Shown here in pieces: positions 9,988-18,958 of a DNA stretch of 64,000 nt. The notes below the pieces were generated by a model. It ran no database searches, was not told the DNA's origin, and saw only the letters and a program-made list of their open reading frames with translations. Location: contig NZ_CP006569.1 of the NCBI RefSeq assembly GCF_000517425.1, forward strand, positions 3,152,760 through 3,216,759, in the 5' to 3' direction. The DNA comes from Sodalis praecaptivus. Lineage in GTDB: Bacteria > Pseudomonadota > Gammaproteobacteria > Enterobacterales > Enterobacteriaceae. Numbering within the stretch: position 1 is the stretch's first letter; the number at the start of each line of letters is the position of its first letter. The translations under genes and the position numbers were made by a program.

Positions 9988-10110
9988 ACCTTTCCAAATA
10001 CGGGAGATGCCGGCATTTCTACCCTGCACCCTGGTGGCCATCGCCACGGCCAGAACCCCGTATGGCTCATCGGGAGCCACTTAGGCGTAAAGGCTAGGAG
10101 TTATGTTGCC
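9988..10110 (-). promoter_or_regulatory. Structured moaA leader, probable molybdenum cofactor riboswitch
   Basis: The minus-strand leader of moaA folds on inspection into nested stems: ATACGGG (about 10050) pairs with CCCGTAT (about 10005), enclosing GGCCGTGGCGATGGCCAC and ATGCCGGCAT hairpins, with a further GTGGCTC..GAGCCAT hairpin upstream. A Moco-sensing RNA is known in this position before moaA in enterobacteria. I infer it from position and structure; I have not aligned it to a covariance model, so the limits are approximate. Confidence 0.6.
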
Positions 10111-10152
10111 TTTTCGCTCAAAGGTGCGAAAAGGAATGGTTGACTGTGTTCT

Positions 10153-10158
10153 ATTCTA
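10153..10158 (-). promoter_or_regulatory. Probable moaA promoter -10 box
   Basis: The minus strand reads GGCTAGAATAG, giving a TAGAAT -10 hexamer. No good -35 hexamer lies 17 bp upstream, which suits an activator-dependent promoter. Transcription would start near 10147, giving a leader of about 165 nt before the GTG of moaA, long enough for the riboswitch. Confidence 0.45.
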
Positions 10159-10200
10159 GCCCTAAAGCCGCGCTGATACCATGCGTTACGCACGAAAAAC

Positions 10201-10224
10201 CGTTATATAACAATATATATAGCG
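10201..10224. promoter_or_regulatory. ModE operator upstream of moaA
   Basis: The sequence consists of CGTTATATA, a six-base spacer, and TATATAGCG, which fits the ModE consensus of inverted CGnTATATA arms separated by about six bases. It lies about 65 bp upstream of the predicted moaA start, where E. coli ModE-molybdate activates the moa operon. The modE gene is present at 25720. Both the match to the arms and the position support it; binding is inferred. Confidence 0.8.
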
Positions 10225-10362
10225 TTGATATTACAATGATTTTCCCATTTCATTTCCTGAAAACTCCCGCCAGGCGCTTGTGCCGATTCGCTTTTGCCGG
10301 CAAATCCGCTATTTTATGCCACACTCAGCCTCAGTCACCCGTTTCACACCATCAGGAGAATT

Positions 10363-11274
10363 ATGCGCAACCGAACATTAGCCGATTTGGACCAGGTGGT
10401 CGCCCTGGGCGGCGGCCACGGCTTGGGCCGGGTCATGTCTGCGCTTTCCTTTCTGGGATCACGATTGACGGGCATCGTGACCACCACCGATAACGGCGGC
10501 TCTTCCGGCCGTATTCGCCAGTCCGAGGGCGGCATTGCCTGGGGCGATACCCGCAACTGCCTCAATCAGCTTATCGCCGAACCGAGCATCGCCTCGGCGA
10601 TGTTTGAATACCGCTTTGGCGGCCAGGGTGAACTGGCGGGCCACAACCTGGGCAATCTAATGTTAAAGGCGCTGGATAATCTCAGCGTCAGGCCGCTTGA
10701 AGCCATCAACCTGATTCGCAACCTGTTGAAGGTTAACGCCAGCCTGATCCCGATGTCGGAACAGCCGGTGGATTTGCAGGCCACAGCGCTGTCCGGCGAC
10801 ACCGTGTATGGGGAAGTGGCCATTGACCGGCTGAATGAACTGCCCTTACAGCTGAAGCTCACAGCGCCGGTTCCGGCGACGCGCGAAGCGTTGTTGGCTA
10901 TCGCCGGCGCGGACCTTATCATTATCGGCCCCGGCAGCTTTCTCACTAGCCTGATGCCGCTGCTGCTGGTGGAAGATTTGACGCAGGCGCTGCGCCGTAC
11001 CCCCGCGCCGATGATCTACCTGGATAACCTCGGCCGCGAGCTCAGCGTGGCGGCGGCGAATATGACGCTGGCGCAAAAAGTGCGCATGATGGAGGAGGCC
11101 ATCGGCCGGGAAAAGGTTATCGACGGGGTGATTGTCGGGCCGGGGACGGCGACCGACGACCTGGCGGAACGCACTATCATACAGCGGCCGCTGGCGGCAG
11201 ACGACGAACCTCATCATCACGATCGCGGGTTACTGCGCCAGGCGCTGGATCTGGCCCTACAGTCACTCGGCTAA
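10363..11274 (+). CDS. ybhK: YvcK/CofD-family protein YbhK
   Basis: A 303-residue protein of the gluconeogenesis factor family (YvcK/YbhK), which binds UDP-sugars in Bacillus and supports growth and cell shape on gluconeogenic carbon sources. The Rossmann-like start [17 protein letters not shown] is clear, followed by [26 protein letters not shown] and [16 protein letters not shown]. The ATG at 10363 follows AGGAGA; a 23-codon longer frame lacks a better start. It is convergent with uvrB and divergent from moaA, as in E. coli. Its biochemical activity in enterobacteria is not established. Confidence 0.93.
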   Translation: MRNRTLADLDQVVALGGGHGLGRVMSALSFLGSRLTGIVTTTDNGGSSGRIRQSEGGIAWGDTRNCLNQLIAEPSIASAMFEYRFGGQGELAGHNLGNLMLKALDNLSVRPLEAINLIRNLLKVNASLIPMSEQPVDLQATALSGDTVYGEVAIDRLNELPLQLKLTAPVPATREALLAIAGADLIIIGPGSFLTSLMPLLLVEDLTQALRRTPAPMIYLDNLGRELSVAAANMTLAQKVRMMEEAIGREKVIDGVIVGPGTATDDLAERTIIQRPLAADDEPHHHDRGLLRQALDLALQSLG

Positions 11275-11295
11275 CCGCCGGAGACGGTGGTCAAG

Positions 11296-11465
11296 GCTGC
11301 AACCCAACGCCGGTCACTGCCGCCACAGACCCTGCCGGACAAGGTGGCTCGGGCTGCACACACCGCCGGTCACTGCCGCCGCCGGCTCTGCCGGACAGGG
11401 GGGCTCGGGCTGCACACACCGTCGGTCAATGGCGCCGCCGGCACTGCCGGACAGGGTGGCCTAAG
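11296..11465. repeat. 56-57 bp tandem repeat, three copies
   Basis: Units beginning GCTGCA start at 11296, 11353 and 11409. Each contains a CGGTCAcTGcCGCC block and a CTGCCGGACAagGTGGCTCGG block, with scattered substitutions that are more numerous in the first and third units. The array fills most of the gap between the convergent ybhK and uvrB stops and does not encode a recognisable product. Confidence 0.85.
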
Positions 11466-11500
11466 CGGCGAGAAAGCGTCTACCGCGGGCGGCAACGCCG

Positions 11501-13510
11501 TCAGGAGACGGCGATGAATTGCTCGCGCAGGGCGTGAATTTGGTCGCGCACGCTGGCGGCCTCTTCAAATTCCAGGTTCTGCGCATGTTGCTGCATGCGG
11601 GTTTCCAGCTCGCGGATCTTCTGCTCCAGCGCTTTCGGCGTCAAATCGCCATACTTGGCCGCCGCTTCCATCGCCTTGCGTTTTTTATGCTTCGCGTGCG
11701 CCGGAGACTGCCCCAGTTCCATGATATCGGCGATTTGCTTATTCAGCGCCTGCGGCACGATGCCGTTGGCCAAATTATACGCATGTTGTTTCTCGCGCCG
11801 GCGCTCGGTCTCCTCGATCGCGCGCGCCATGGATGGCGTGATTTTATCGCCATACAGGATAGCCTTGCCGTTGAGATTACGCGCCGCGCGGCCGATGGTC
11901 TGGATGAGCGAACGTTCCGAGCGCAAAAAGCCCTCCTTGTCGGCGTCCAGAATCGCCACCAGCGACACCTCAGGCATATCCAGCCCTTCGCGCAGCAGGT
12001 TGATACCCACCAGAACGTCGAATTCGCCGAGACGCAAATCGCGGATGATCTCCACCCGCTCTACGGTTTCGATGTCTGAATGCAGATAGCGCACCCGTTC
12101 GCCGTGTTCTTCGAGATATTCGGTCAAATCCTCGGCCATCCGCTTGGTCAGCGTGGTCACCAGCACCCGCTCGTTTACCTGTACCCGCCGGCGGATTTCC
12201 GACAACAGATCGTCCACCTGGGTAGTGACCGGCCGCACCTCAATTTGCGGATCCAATAGACCGGTCGGCCGCACCAGTTGGTCTATTACCTCGTTGCCGC
12301 ACATTTCCAGCTCATAAGGGCCGGGCGTGGCGGAAACATAAATGGTCTGTGGCGCCAGCGCGGCGAACTCTTCAAACTTCATCGGCCGGTTGTCCAGCGC
12401 CGAGGGCAGGCGGAAGCCGTATTCCACCAGGGTCTCTTTACGCGCCCGGTCGCCGCGGTACATCCCGCCGATTTGCGGAATGGTGACGTGGGACTCGTCC
12501 ACCACCAGCAGGCCGTCGGCGGGCAGATAGTCGAACAGCGTCGGCGGCGGCTCACCCGGTCCGCGGCCCGATAGATAGCGGGAGTAGTTCTCGATCCCCG
12601 AGCAATAGCCCAGCTCGTTCATCATTTCCAGATCAAAGGCGGTACGCTGTGACAGGCGCTGCTCTTCCAGCAGTTTGCCGTTGGCCAGCAACATCTGGCG
12701 CCGTTCCGCCAGTTCCACTTTAATGTCTTCCATCGCCTGCACCAAACGCTCGCGCGGGGTGACGTAATGAGTTTTCGGGTAGATGGTGTAACGCGGTACT
12801 TCCTGGTCGACGTGGCCCGTGAGCGGGTCGAACAGCGACAGGCGCTCCACTTCATCGTCAAACAGCTCAACCCGCAGCGCCACTTCGTCGGACTCGGCGG
12901 GAAAAATATCGATGACCTCGCCGCGCACCCGGAAGGTACCGCGCTGGAAGGCCTGATCATTGCGGGTATATTGCAGCTCGGAAAGCCGGTTAACGATGCT
13001 GCGCTGGGAGACAATCATGCCGCGCGTCAGGTGCAGCATCATTTTCAGATAAGCGTCAGGATCCCCCAGACCATAGATAGCGGAAACCGAGGCTACCACG
13101 ATGACATCGCGCCGCTCAAGCAGCGCCTTGGTGGCGGATAAGCGCATTTGCTCGATATGCTCGTTAACCGACGCATCCTTTTCGATGAAGGTATCGGAGC
13201 TGGGCACATAGGCTTCCGGCTGATAATAGTCATAGTAGGAAACGAAATACTCCACCGCATTGTCGGGGAAAAAGGCCTTCATTTCGCCATACAGCTGCGC
13301 CGCCAGCGTTTTATTGGGCGCCAGCACCATGGTGGGACGGTTCAGATCGGCTATCACATTCGCCACGGTAAAGGTTTTCCCTGAGCCGGTCACGCCCAGC
13401 AGGGTCTGATGGGCCAAACCATCTTCCAACCCCTCCTCCAGGCGACGTATGGCCTCAGGCTGGTCGCCGGACGGTTTAAACGATGAAACCAGTTTAAATG
13501 CTTTACTCAT
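11501..13510 (-). CDS. uvrB: Excinuclease ABC subunit B
   Basis: The 669-residue damage-verification helicase of nucleotide excision repair, loaded by UvrA and then recruiting UvrC. Visible are Walker [11 protein letters not shown] (about 39-48), the Tyr-rich beta-hairpin in [12 protein letters not shown], the Walker B region [13 protein letters not shown], helicase motifs [28 protein letters not shown] and QTIGRAARN, and a C-terminal UVR domain ([18 protein letters not shown]) for UvrC contact. Length and order match the family. An SOS box lies 85 bp upstream, so it is expected to be LexA-regulated. Confidence 0.98.
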   Translation of the reverse strand: MSKAFKLVSSFKPSGDQPEAIRRLEEGLEDGLAHQTLLGVTGSGKTFTVANVIADLNRPTMVLAPNKTLAAQLYGEMKAFFPDNAVEYFVSYYDYYQPEAYVPSSDTFIEKDASVNEHIEQMRLSATKALLERRDVIVVASVSAIYGLGDPDAYLKMMLHLTRGMIVSQRSIVNRLSELQYTRNDQAFQRGTFRVRGEVIDIFPAESDEVALRVELFDDEVERLSLFDPLTGHVDQEVPRYTIYPKTHYVTPRERLVQAMEDIKVELAERRQMLLANGKLLEEQRLSQRTAFDLEMMNELGYCSGIENYSRYLSGRGPGEPPPTLFDYLPADGLLVVDESHVTIPQIGGMYRGDRARKETLVEYGFRLPSALDNRPMKFEEFAALAPQTIYVSATPGPYELEMCGNEVIDQLVRPTGLLDPQIEVRPVTTQVDDLLSEIRRRVQVNERVLVTTLTKRMAEDLTEYLEEHGERVRYLHSDIETVERVEIIRDLRLGEFDVLVGINLLREGLDMPEVSLVAILDADKEGFLRSERSLIQTIGRAARNLNGKAILYGDKITPSMARAIEETERRREKQHAYNLANGIVPQALNKQIADIMELGQSPAHAKHKKRKAMEAAAKYGDLTPKALEQKIRELETRMQQHAQNLEFEEAASVRDQIHALREQFIAVS

Positions 13511-13585
13511 CTGCTATGGCTACCTGCTGGGAAAGTGGGTGGCGGGATACTCTATGAGTATGGGAACTGTCGCGCTATTTTACCA

Positions 13586-13594
13586 GTGGATAAC
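13586..13594 (-). promoter_or_regulatory. DnaA-like box near the uvrB promoter
   Basis: On the minus strand the sequence is TTATCCACT, one base from the consensus TTATNCACA. It lies directly next to the SOS box, between it and uvrB. Confidence 0.4.
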
Positions 13595-13614
13595 TACTGG
13601 ATACAATACCAGTA
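13595..13614 (-). promoter_or_regulatory. LexA (SOS) box of uvrB
   Basis: The 20 bp element begins TACTG and ends CAGTA, with the core CTG-N10-CAG and an AT-rich middle, matching the LexA consensus. On the minus strand its right half reads ATCCAGTA, as in the E. coli uvrB operator. It lies 85 bp upstream of the uvrB ATG, a normal distance for promoter repression. Confidence 0.85.
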
Positions 13615-13755
13615 ATCAGACATTATCGTGACCCGATAGTGCATTTACAGTGAAGGGAAAAAGTGTTGACTTTAGGCGGAAAAAGGTGATTAACCCACAG
13701 GGCCTGGGGCGGCGCGAGGCAGCCCCGGCGGCGAAATGCGAGCGCCGCCGAGCGC

Positions 13756-13795
13756 GTTTACAAATTTACTTGATTTTACATAAATAGTTGTAAAC
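13756..13795. repeat. Inverted repeat GTTTACAA / TTGTAAAC
   Basis: Perfect 8 bp arms at 13756-13763 and 13788-13795 flank a 24 bp AT-rich spacer. It may be an operator or the AT-rich part of a DnaA-box cluster. The arms face opposite to those of a BirA operator, so it is not one. Confidence 0.55.
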
Positions 13796-13891
13796 ACGTA
13801 AATAATTAAAAGCGTGGAGAATACAGGCAAAATGCAGCCAAGCCGCGCCCGCTCTCGCCCCGGCGCGTTTTTCTAAACCTAATGCACACGG

Positions 13892-13914
13892 TTATCCACA
13901 GGAATGGTGGATAA
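13892..13914. promoter_or_regulatory. Pair of convergent DnaA boxes
   Basis: A perfect TTATCCACA is at 13892-13900 on the plus strand, and GGTGGATAA (TTATCCACC on the minus strand, one mismatch) is at 13906-13914. Together they form an inverted pair with five bases between. DnaA may bind here to affect uvrB expression or simply be titrated. Confidence 0.55.
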
Positions 13915-14145
13915 CTCCCACCGCCCCGCTTATAGCTTGCGTTCCACAAAATTGAATAACTTGAAAGAAAGATGACAAAAGGGTTTTTTTTTAGCTATTT
14001 TTTGTCTTTATTATGGGCTGTGTTATGCCAAAAATAACTAACCCTACGGCAAGCTGCCGTCGTCGCTCCGGCGGCGGGCGCGGCAGCGCCGCACTCTGAT
14101 AGTGCTGTCCGGACACCTTGCACCACAAAAAACACGCTCGGCACC

Positions 14146-14173
14146 GACAAAGTGCATTATTCCGCACTTTGTC
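14146..14173. repeat. Perfect 10 bp inverted repeat upstream of the UrtE-like gene
   Basis: GACAAAGTGC at 14146-14155 and GCACTTTGTC at 14164-14173 are separated by eight bases. There is no T-run after it, so it is not a simple terminator. It may be a regulator binding site or an RNA hairpin in the leader of the ATPase gene. Confidence 0.6.
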
Positions 14174-14366
14174 CGGCAAAAGCGCCGCGATAAACCCTTT
14201 TTATCCTGCCAATGGCGCGCCCGCTCAGTGCATCCTGTCGAGCATGCCGTCCGCGGCCACTGTTGGCCTGATAGTTGCTACACCCTTAAGCCTACATTCC
14301 GACGTCGCCCGCGCCGGTATACAGGGATCCGACGACGGCTATTTCACAAGGGGAGGCAGCTATCCT

Positions 14367-15077
14367 ATGCTACGCATGCACGCGGTAAATCAATTTTACG
14401 GCCCCAGGCAAATTCTGCGGGATATTCATCTGGAGTTGCCCCACGGTCAGTGTACATGCCTCTTGGGGCGCAACGGGGTCGGTAAAACCACCTTGATCAA
14501 TTGCATCATGGGCCATGTGCCGGTAAGCAGCGGCAGCGTCACGTGGCAATTGCGGGGGGAAGAGGCGCAGGATCTGTTGGCGCATCCCGCCGAGGCGCGC
14601 GCGTCGCTCGGCATTGGTTATGTCCCCCAGGGGAGGCAGGTCTTTTCCCAATTGAGCGTGGAGGAGAATCTCCACGTCGCTTTGCTGGCCGGCCGCAATC
14701 ATACCCGGCAGGTGCCGGAAATGGTGCACGATTTGTTTCCCTTTCTCTACGCCATGCGACAGCAGCGCGCCGGCGAACTTACCGCCGGCCAGCAGCAACA
14801 GCTCGCCATCGCCCGGGCGCTGATGCCGAAACCCGAGTTATTGATTCTTGACGAGCCCACCGGCGGCCTGCTGCCGGCGGCGGCGCAGGCGTTCGGCGAC
14901 ATTTTGCGGCGCATGCAGCACGACTTCGGGCTGACCTTATTGCTGGTGGAGCAGCAATTACCCTTTGGCGTGCATACGGGCGATCGTTATTGCCTGCTGG
15001 AGGGCGGCCGCAATGTCGCCCAGGGTTCGCTCGACGAGCAGGACAATGCGCTGATTCAAAGTTATTTGGCGAGTTGA
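14367..15077 (+). CDS. Orphan UrtE-like urea/branched amino-acid ABC ATPase
   Basis: This 236-residue ATPase resembles UrtE, the second ATPase of the urea ABC importer, and the LivF group. It has VNQFYGPRQILRDIHLELPHG, Walker A LLGRNGVGKTT, the Q-loop GYVPQGRQVFSQL and Walker B LLILDEPTGGLLP. Two motifs are altered: the signature reads LTAGQQQQLAIARAL rather than LSGGQQQQ, and the usual DEPTEGIQPSI has become DEPTGGLLPAA, which loses the glutamate after DEPT. No urt permease, binding protein or urease gene lies nearby; bioD and uvrB are adjacent in E. coli. I infer a decaying remnant, or an ATPase that serves a distant permease. The ATG at 14367 follows GGGAGG. Confidence 0.7.
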   Translation: MLRMHAVNQFYGPRQILRDIHLELPHGQCTCLLGRNGVGKTTLINCIMGHVPVSSGSVTWQLRGEEAQDLLAHPAEARASLGIGYVPQGRQVFSQLSVEENLHVALLAGRNHTRQVPEMVHDLFPFLYAMRQQRAGELTAGQQQQLAIARALMPKPELLILDEPTGGLLPAAAQAFGDILRRMQHDFGLTLLLVEQQLPFGVHTGDRYCLLEGGRNVAQGSLDEQDNALIQSYLAS

Positions 15078-15200
15078 CCAGGCCCCGAGGCGCGCCTTTA
15101 CTGCCTTAACTGCCGTCTCCCACAGACGCTAGCCGACGGCCATGACGATGGCGAGCGGGGCCGGGTGTCACCGACCGCCCCTCCTTACCCTCCGCTAAAG

Positions 15201-15893
15201 TCAGAGCGAACGGGGTGCTTCCAGCAGCGACAGATCGAGATAATCCGCAAGCGCCGCAGTGCCCGCCGCGCTGAGCCAGGGAATTTCGCCCAATAGCGGG
15301 GCCGCCAGCCGCTCTTGCAGCGCCGTCAGGTAATCCTGCGGCCGATGGGTCGTTGGCGCGGGATGGTTGGCAATCCACCCCACCAGACGCAGCCCCGCCT
15401 GGCGCACCGCCAGCGCGGTCAGAAGCGCATGGTTGATGCAACCGAGCTTCATCCCGACCACCAGAATCACAGGCAGACCCTCAGCGGCCACCCAATCGGC
15501 GTAAGAGAGCGTTTCCCCCAGCGGAGTAAACCAGCCTCCCGCCCCTTCAATAACCAGCCAGTCCGCGGCGGTTTCCAGCGCGCGAAGCCCCGCCGATAGC
15601 TCGGCGGCAGCGATAGGCCGGCCCTCATCGCGGCTGGCAATATGGGGCGAGGTCGGCTCGATAAACGCCAGCGGGTTGACCTGATGATACGCCAGCGCCA
15701 CGTTGCCGTTGGCCATCAGCGCCAGCGCATCGCCGTTGCGTGGCCCTGCGGGGGTCGGTTCACACCCCGAGGCCACCGGTTTGTACCCCGCGGCGCGGTA
15801 ACCCGCACGGGCGGCGGCCTGCAATAGCGCGCAGGCGGCCAAAGTTTTACCGATATCGGTGTCGGTTCCGGTAATAAAAAAACGTTTAGTCAC
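15201..15893 (-). CDS. bioD: Dethiobiotin synthetase
   Basis: A 230-residue ATP-dependent enzyme forming the ureido ring of dethiobiotin from DAPA and CO2. The P-loop FFITGTDTDIGKT (4-16), GYKPVASG, LVIEGAGGWFTPL and VILVVGMKLGCINHALLTA match the family. I choose the GTG at 15893 because a GGAG lies nine bases upstream and [11 protein letters not shown] aligns with the E. coli start; an ATG at 15908 has no such site. The start overlaps the bioC stop by eight bases. It is the last gene of bioBFCD. Confidence 0.93.
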   Translation of the reverse strand: MTKRFFITGTDTDIGKTLAACALLQAAARAGYRAAGYKPVASGCEPTPAGPRNGDALALMANGNVALAYHQVNPLAFIEPTSPHIASRDEGRPIAAAELSAGLRALETAADWLVIEGAGGWFTPLGETLSYADWVAAEGLPVILVVGMKLGCINHALLTALAVRQAGLRLVGWIANHPAPTTHRPQDYLTALQERLAAPLLGEIPWLSAAGTAALADYLDLSLLEAPRSL

Positions 15894-16674
15894 GATAAAG
15901 CACTCCATACACTACGCGATAACTGAGCGGCAGCCCCGCCGGATGGTGCGGCCAACTGGCTTCCAGCGCCCGCAGACGGCCGCGGCTGGTTAAGCCGGGG
16001 GCCCGTCCGCCGTGTAAATACCCGGCCCCCACCCCTTTTATCTCCCGCAGCAGCTCGCTTAGGCTCGGGTAATGCAGCTGTTGCGGCTCGGCCAGCAGGC
16101 GATGCCGGTAGGGAGCAAACGCTTCGGCGATCGCGGTCTCAGAAAGGAAACCATTGATGTGCACGCCGCCGTCCACCCGTCCCCACGCCTGTTCCAGCTC
16201 GGCCAATGACCCCGACGCCAGCGTGGATAAAGCCAATGTGCCGCCGGGCCGCAGCACGCGGTACAGCTCCGCCAGCGCCCGCGGCAGAGAGTCGCACCAC
16301 TGCACCGCCAGGTTGCTGAAAACACCATCCATCGATCCCGTCGCCAGCGGCAGCCGTTCAATATCGCCCAATAGGTACGCGCCCGCGGACCGCTGCTGGC
16401 GGGCACAGGCAAGCATGGCGGCGGAGAGATCCAGGGCGATAACCCGATGGCCCTGCGCCTGCCAGCGTCGGCTAAACCAGCCGGTACCGCAGCCCGCATC
16501 CAGCAGCCGTTGCCCTTTGATCTGCCCGATCAGGTCGCAGAGGCGATCGCCGCAGGCGCGCTGAAACGCCGCATAGCGGTCGTAATGCGGGGCGGCGCGG
16601 CTGAAACTGCGGGCGATGCCCTGCTTGTGGTCGGCAGAGGGTTCAAGCGTTGTGTGGTGAATCGGATTGTGCAT
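15886..16674 (-). CDS. bioC: Malonyl-[ACP] O-methyltransferase BioC
   Basis: A 262-residue SAM-dependent methyltransferase that methylates malonyl-ACP so that fatty-acid synthesis can build the pimeloyl chain. The start region [10 protein letters not shown]-type segment, motif [16 protein letters not shown] (about 56-70), [10 protein letters not shown] and [15 protein letters not shown] are typical. The first 32 bases overlap the end of bioF, so the operon is tightly packed. The N-terminus is about ten residues longer than in E. coli. The matching esterase gene bioH is not in the window. Confidence 0.93.
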   Translation of the reverse strand: MHNPIHHTTLEPSADHKQGIARSFSRAAPHYDRYAAFQRACGDRLCDLIGQIKGQRLLDAGCGTGWFSRRWQAQGHRVIALDLSAAMLACARQQRSAGAYLLGDIERLPLATGSMDGVFSNLAVQWCDSLPRALAELYRVLRPGGTLALSTLASGSLAELEQAWGRVDGGVHINGFLSETAIAEAFAPYRHRLLAEPQQLHYPSLSELLREIKGVGAGYLHGGRAPGLTSRGRLRALEASWPHHPAGLPLSYRVVYGVLYRD

Positions 16675-17818
16675 CGGATAACGCCTTCAGCAGTGCATCG
16701 ATATCCTGGGCCTGATGGGCGGCGGTGAGCGTGATACGCAGCCGCGCGCCGCCGGGCGGGACGGTGGGGGGACGGATCGCCGTCAGCCACACGCCGCGCT
16801 CGCGCAAGCGCTCCGCCAGGCGCAGCGTGCGCAAATTATCCCCCACCACCAGCGGCTGAATCGCGGTATCCGACGGCGCCAGCGTAAACCCGAGCGACGC
16901 GGCGCCGCGGCGGAAACGGGCGATATTGTCCCCAAGCCGCTGGCGCAGTGCGTCCCCGCGGCGCACGATCGTCAACGCGGCATCGATAGCCGCTATCTGC
17001 GCGGGCGGCGGCGCGGTGCTATAAATCAAGTGGCGTGCGAATTGCAGCAGGTACTCCGCGACCGGCGCCGCGCAAAGCACCGCCGCACCGCTGACCCCCA
17101 CCGCCTTGCCAAAGGTGACCACCAGCAACGCCGGCCGGTCTTCCAGCGCCCAGGCGCAGCCACGCCCTTCTTCGCCAACCACGCCGATACCGTGGGCGTC
17201 ATCCACCATCAGCCAGCCGCCGGCCGCCCGCGTCGCCTGCGCCAACGCCGCCAGCGGCGCCCGATCGCCGTCCATACTGAAAACCCCTTCGGTGATCACC
17301 AGGCGATTACCGGCGCAGTCGCGCCGCATTAGACGTTGCAGAGCGAGGGGATCGTTGTGGGCAAAACGCCGTAATTCCGCCGGCGACTGCATGGCCGCCT
17401 CCAGCAGGGAGGCATGGCTCAGGCGATCCGCCAAAATATGATCCCCTGAGGCCGTTAACGCGCCCACCACCGCCTGATTGGCGGCAAACCCCGAGGTAAA
17501 CAGCAGCGCGCGCGGGTAACCCAGCCAGTCGGCCAGCCGCTGCTCCAACCGCTGATGATGAAGGCTGTAACCGGTGACATGTCCCGATCCCCCCGACCCC
17601 ACCCCCGCCTGCGCCGCGCCCCGCTGCCACGCCGCAATCACCTCGGGGTGTCGCGCCAGTCCGAGATAATCGTTACTGGAAAAATTCAGGTACGGTTTAT
17701 CGCCGTCGTGAAGGAAGCGATCGTTGCCGCCGCTTACCGCCCGGCGTTCGCGGTAGGTTTGCTCCCGGCGCCGCTGCGCCAGCGCATCGTCGATGCGCGT
17801 CATCCATCCGTCGGCCAT
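16643..17818 (-). CDS. bioF: 8-amino-7-oxononanoate synthase
   Basis: The 391-residue PLP enzyme condenses pimeloyl-ACP with L-alanine. The [12 protein letters not shown] segment, [12 protein letters not shown], the DDAHGIGV aspartate block and the PLP lysine in [17 protein letters not shown] follow the alpha-oxoamine synthase pattern. The ATG at 17818 overlaps the bioB stop by one base, so translation is coupled. A VGGSGxG-type variation is absent; the enzyme looks intact. Confidence 0.97.
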   Translation of the reverse strand: MADGWMTRIDDALAQRRREQTYRERRAVSGGNDRFLHDGDKPYLNFSSNDYLGLARHPEVIAAWQRGAAQAGVGSGGSGHVTGYSLHHQRLEQRLADWLGYPRALLFTSGFAANQAVVGALTASGDHILADRLSHASLLEAAMQSPAELRRFAHNDPLALQRLMRRDCAGNRLVITEGVFSMDGDRAPLAALAQATRAAGGWLMVDDAHGIGVVGEEGRGCAWALEDRPALLVVTFGKAVGVSGAAVLCAAPVAEYLLQFARHLIYSTAPPPAQIAAIDAALTIVRRGDALRQRLGDNIARFRRGAASLGFTLAPSDTAIQPLVVGDNLRTLRLAERLRERGVWLTAIRPPTVPPGGARLRITLTAAHQAQDIDALLKALSDAQSDSPHNA

Positions 17819-18855
17819 TAGCGCGCCGCGTTGTAGTATTGCGGCGTATCCGCCGCCAGCAGTTGCCCGGTCAGTTGCGCCTGCTGCTCCACGTCGCCCT
17901 CGGACGCGGCGCGGCGCTCGATATTAATACCCAATTTGCGAAACAGCGCCATGTCGCGATCTTCTTCCGGGTTAGGCGTGGTGAGTAATTTGCACCCGTA
18001 AAAGACGGAGTTGGCGCCGGCCATGAAACACAGCGCCTGGGTTTGTTCGTTCATCTGCTCCCGTCCCGCCGACAAACGTACGTGGGAACGCGGCATCATG
18101 ATGCGCGCCACGGCAATGGTGCGGATGAAATCAAAGGCGTCCACGTCGTCGTTATCGGCCAGCGGCGTCCCTTTCACTTTCACCAGCATATTGATCGGCA
18201 CGCTTTCCGGCGGCGTCGGCAAATTGGCCAGCTGCACCAGCAATCCGGCGCGATCGCGGATATCTTCACCGAGCCCGACAATGCCGCCAGAGCAGACTTT
18301 GATGCCCGCCTGACGAACTTTGCTCAAGGTATCGAGCCTGTCCTGATAACTGCGGGTCGTCACGATGCTGCCGTAGAATTCCGGCGAGGTATCCAGGTTA
18401 TGGTTATAGAAATCCAGTCCCGCCTCCGCCAGCCGCTGTGCCTGCCGGTCGTTGAGCATGCCGAGCGTCATACAGGTCTCAAGCCCCATCGCTTTCACGC
18501 CCTGCACCATTTGCTCCAGCAGCGACATATCGCGGTCGTGCGGGTTTTTCCAGGCGGCCCCCATACAAAAGCGCGTGGAACCGGCGTCACGCGCTTTACG
18601 GGCGGCGTCAAGCACCTGCTGCACCTGCATCAGACGCTCGCTTTCAAGCCCGGTGTGATAACGCGCGCTCTGCGGACAATATTTGCAATCTTCGGGACAG
18701 GCGCCGGTTTTAATCGACAGCAGCGTGCTGACCTGTACTTCACCGGGCGTGAAGTGCTGGCGATGCACCTGCTGGGCCTCAAACAGTAGATCAAGAAACG
18801 GCTTATCAAACAGCGCCTTGGCCTGCGCCAGCGTCCAGCGTTGAGAAGTTGACAT
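17818..18855 (-). CDS. bioB: Biotin synthase
   Basis: A 345-residue radical SAM enzyme that inserts sulfur into dethiobiotin. The radical-SAM cluster ligands are in [14 protein letters not shown] (CxxxCxxC). Other blocks are [41 protein letters not shown] and the RLSAGREQM segment with the arginine that binds the auxiliary [2Fe-2S] cluster. The ATG at 18855 is chosen because the 24 upstream codons in the open frame overlap the bioA/bioB control region. It is the first gene of the bioBFCD operon and faces bioA. Confidence 0.97.
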   Translation of the reverse strand: MSTSQRWTLAQAKALFDKPFLDLLFEAQQVHRQHFTPGEVQVSTLLSIKTGACPEDCKYCPQSARYHTGLESERLMQVQQVLDAARKARDAGSTRFCMGAAWKNPHDRDMSLLEQMVQGVKAMGLETCMTLGMLNDRQAQRLAEAGLDFYNHNLDTSPEFYGSIVTTRSYQDRLDTLSKVRQAGIKVCSGGIVGLGEDIRDRAGLLVQLANLPTPPESVPINMLVKVKGTPLADNDDVDAFDFIRTIAVARIMMPRSHVRLSAGREQMNEQTQALCFMAGANSVFYGCKLLTTPNPEEDRDMALFRKLGINIERRAASEGDVEQQAQLTGQLLAADTPQYYNAAR

Positions 18856-18916
18856 AACGGTTACCCACAGCATCGTGAAGGAAATAGATGGCGTCAGTGT
18901 AGAGTTTGCCGCTACA

Positions 18917-18949
18917 CTGTCAACCATATATTTAAATTTTAGTTTACAG
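18917..18949. promoter_or_regulatory. BirA operator between bioB and bioA
   Basis: The left arm CTGTCAACC (18917-18925) and the right arm AGTTTACAG (18941-18949) flank a 15 bp AT-rich spacer. They match the BirA operator arms TTGTAAACC and GGTTTACAA, with the spacing about one base shorter than in E. coli. Biotinyl-AMP-loaded BirA dimers would repress both divergent promoters. The bioA ribosome binding site (AGGA) directly follows the right arm. Confidence 0.75.
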
Positions 18950-18958
18950 GATATTCCG

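Larger units (their letters stand above)
13511..14366. other. Long AT-rich intergenic region upstream of uvrB
   Basis: No gene is supported in this 856 bp gap. Near uvrB it holds the SOS box and a DnaA-like box. Around 13756-13830 it becomes AT-rich and holds a GTTTACAA/TTGTAAAC inverted repeat; around 13892-13914 are two further DnaA-like boxes; at about 13974-14010 a GACAAAA..TTTTGTC dyad with a T-run could be a terminator; at 14146-14173 there is a perfect hairpin. The right part leads into the UrtE-like gene. Confidence 0.6.

Noticed and set aside
13756-13795. BirA operator
   Set aside because: Its arms face the opposite way from those of BirA sites and no bio gene is next to it.
14118-14366. 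N-terminal extension of the UrtE-like protein from an upstream ATG
   Set aside because: The extra 83 residues show no similarity to ABC proteins and cover the hairpin; the ATG at 14367 has GGGAGG.
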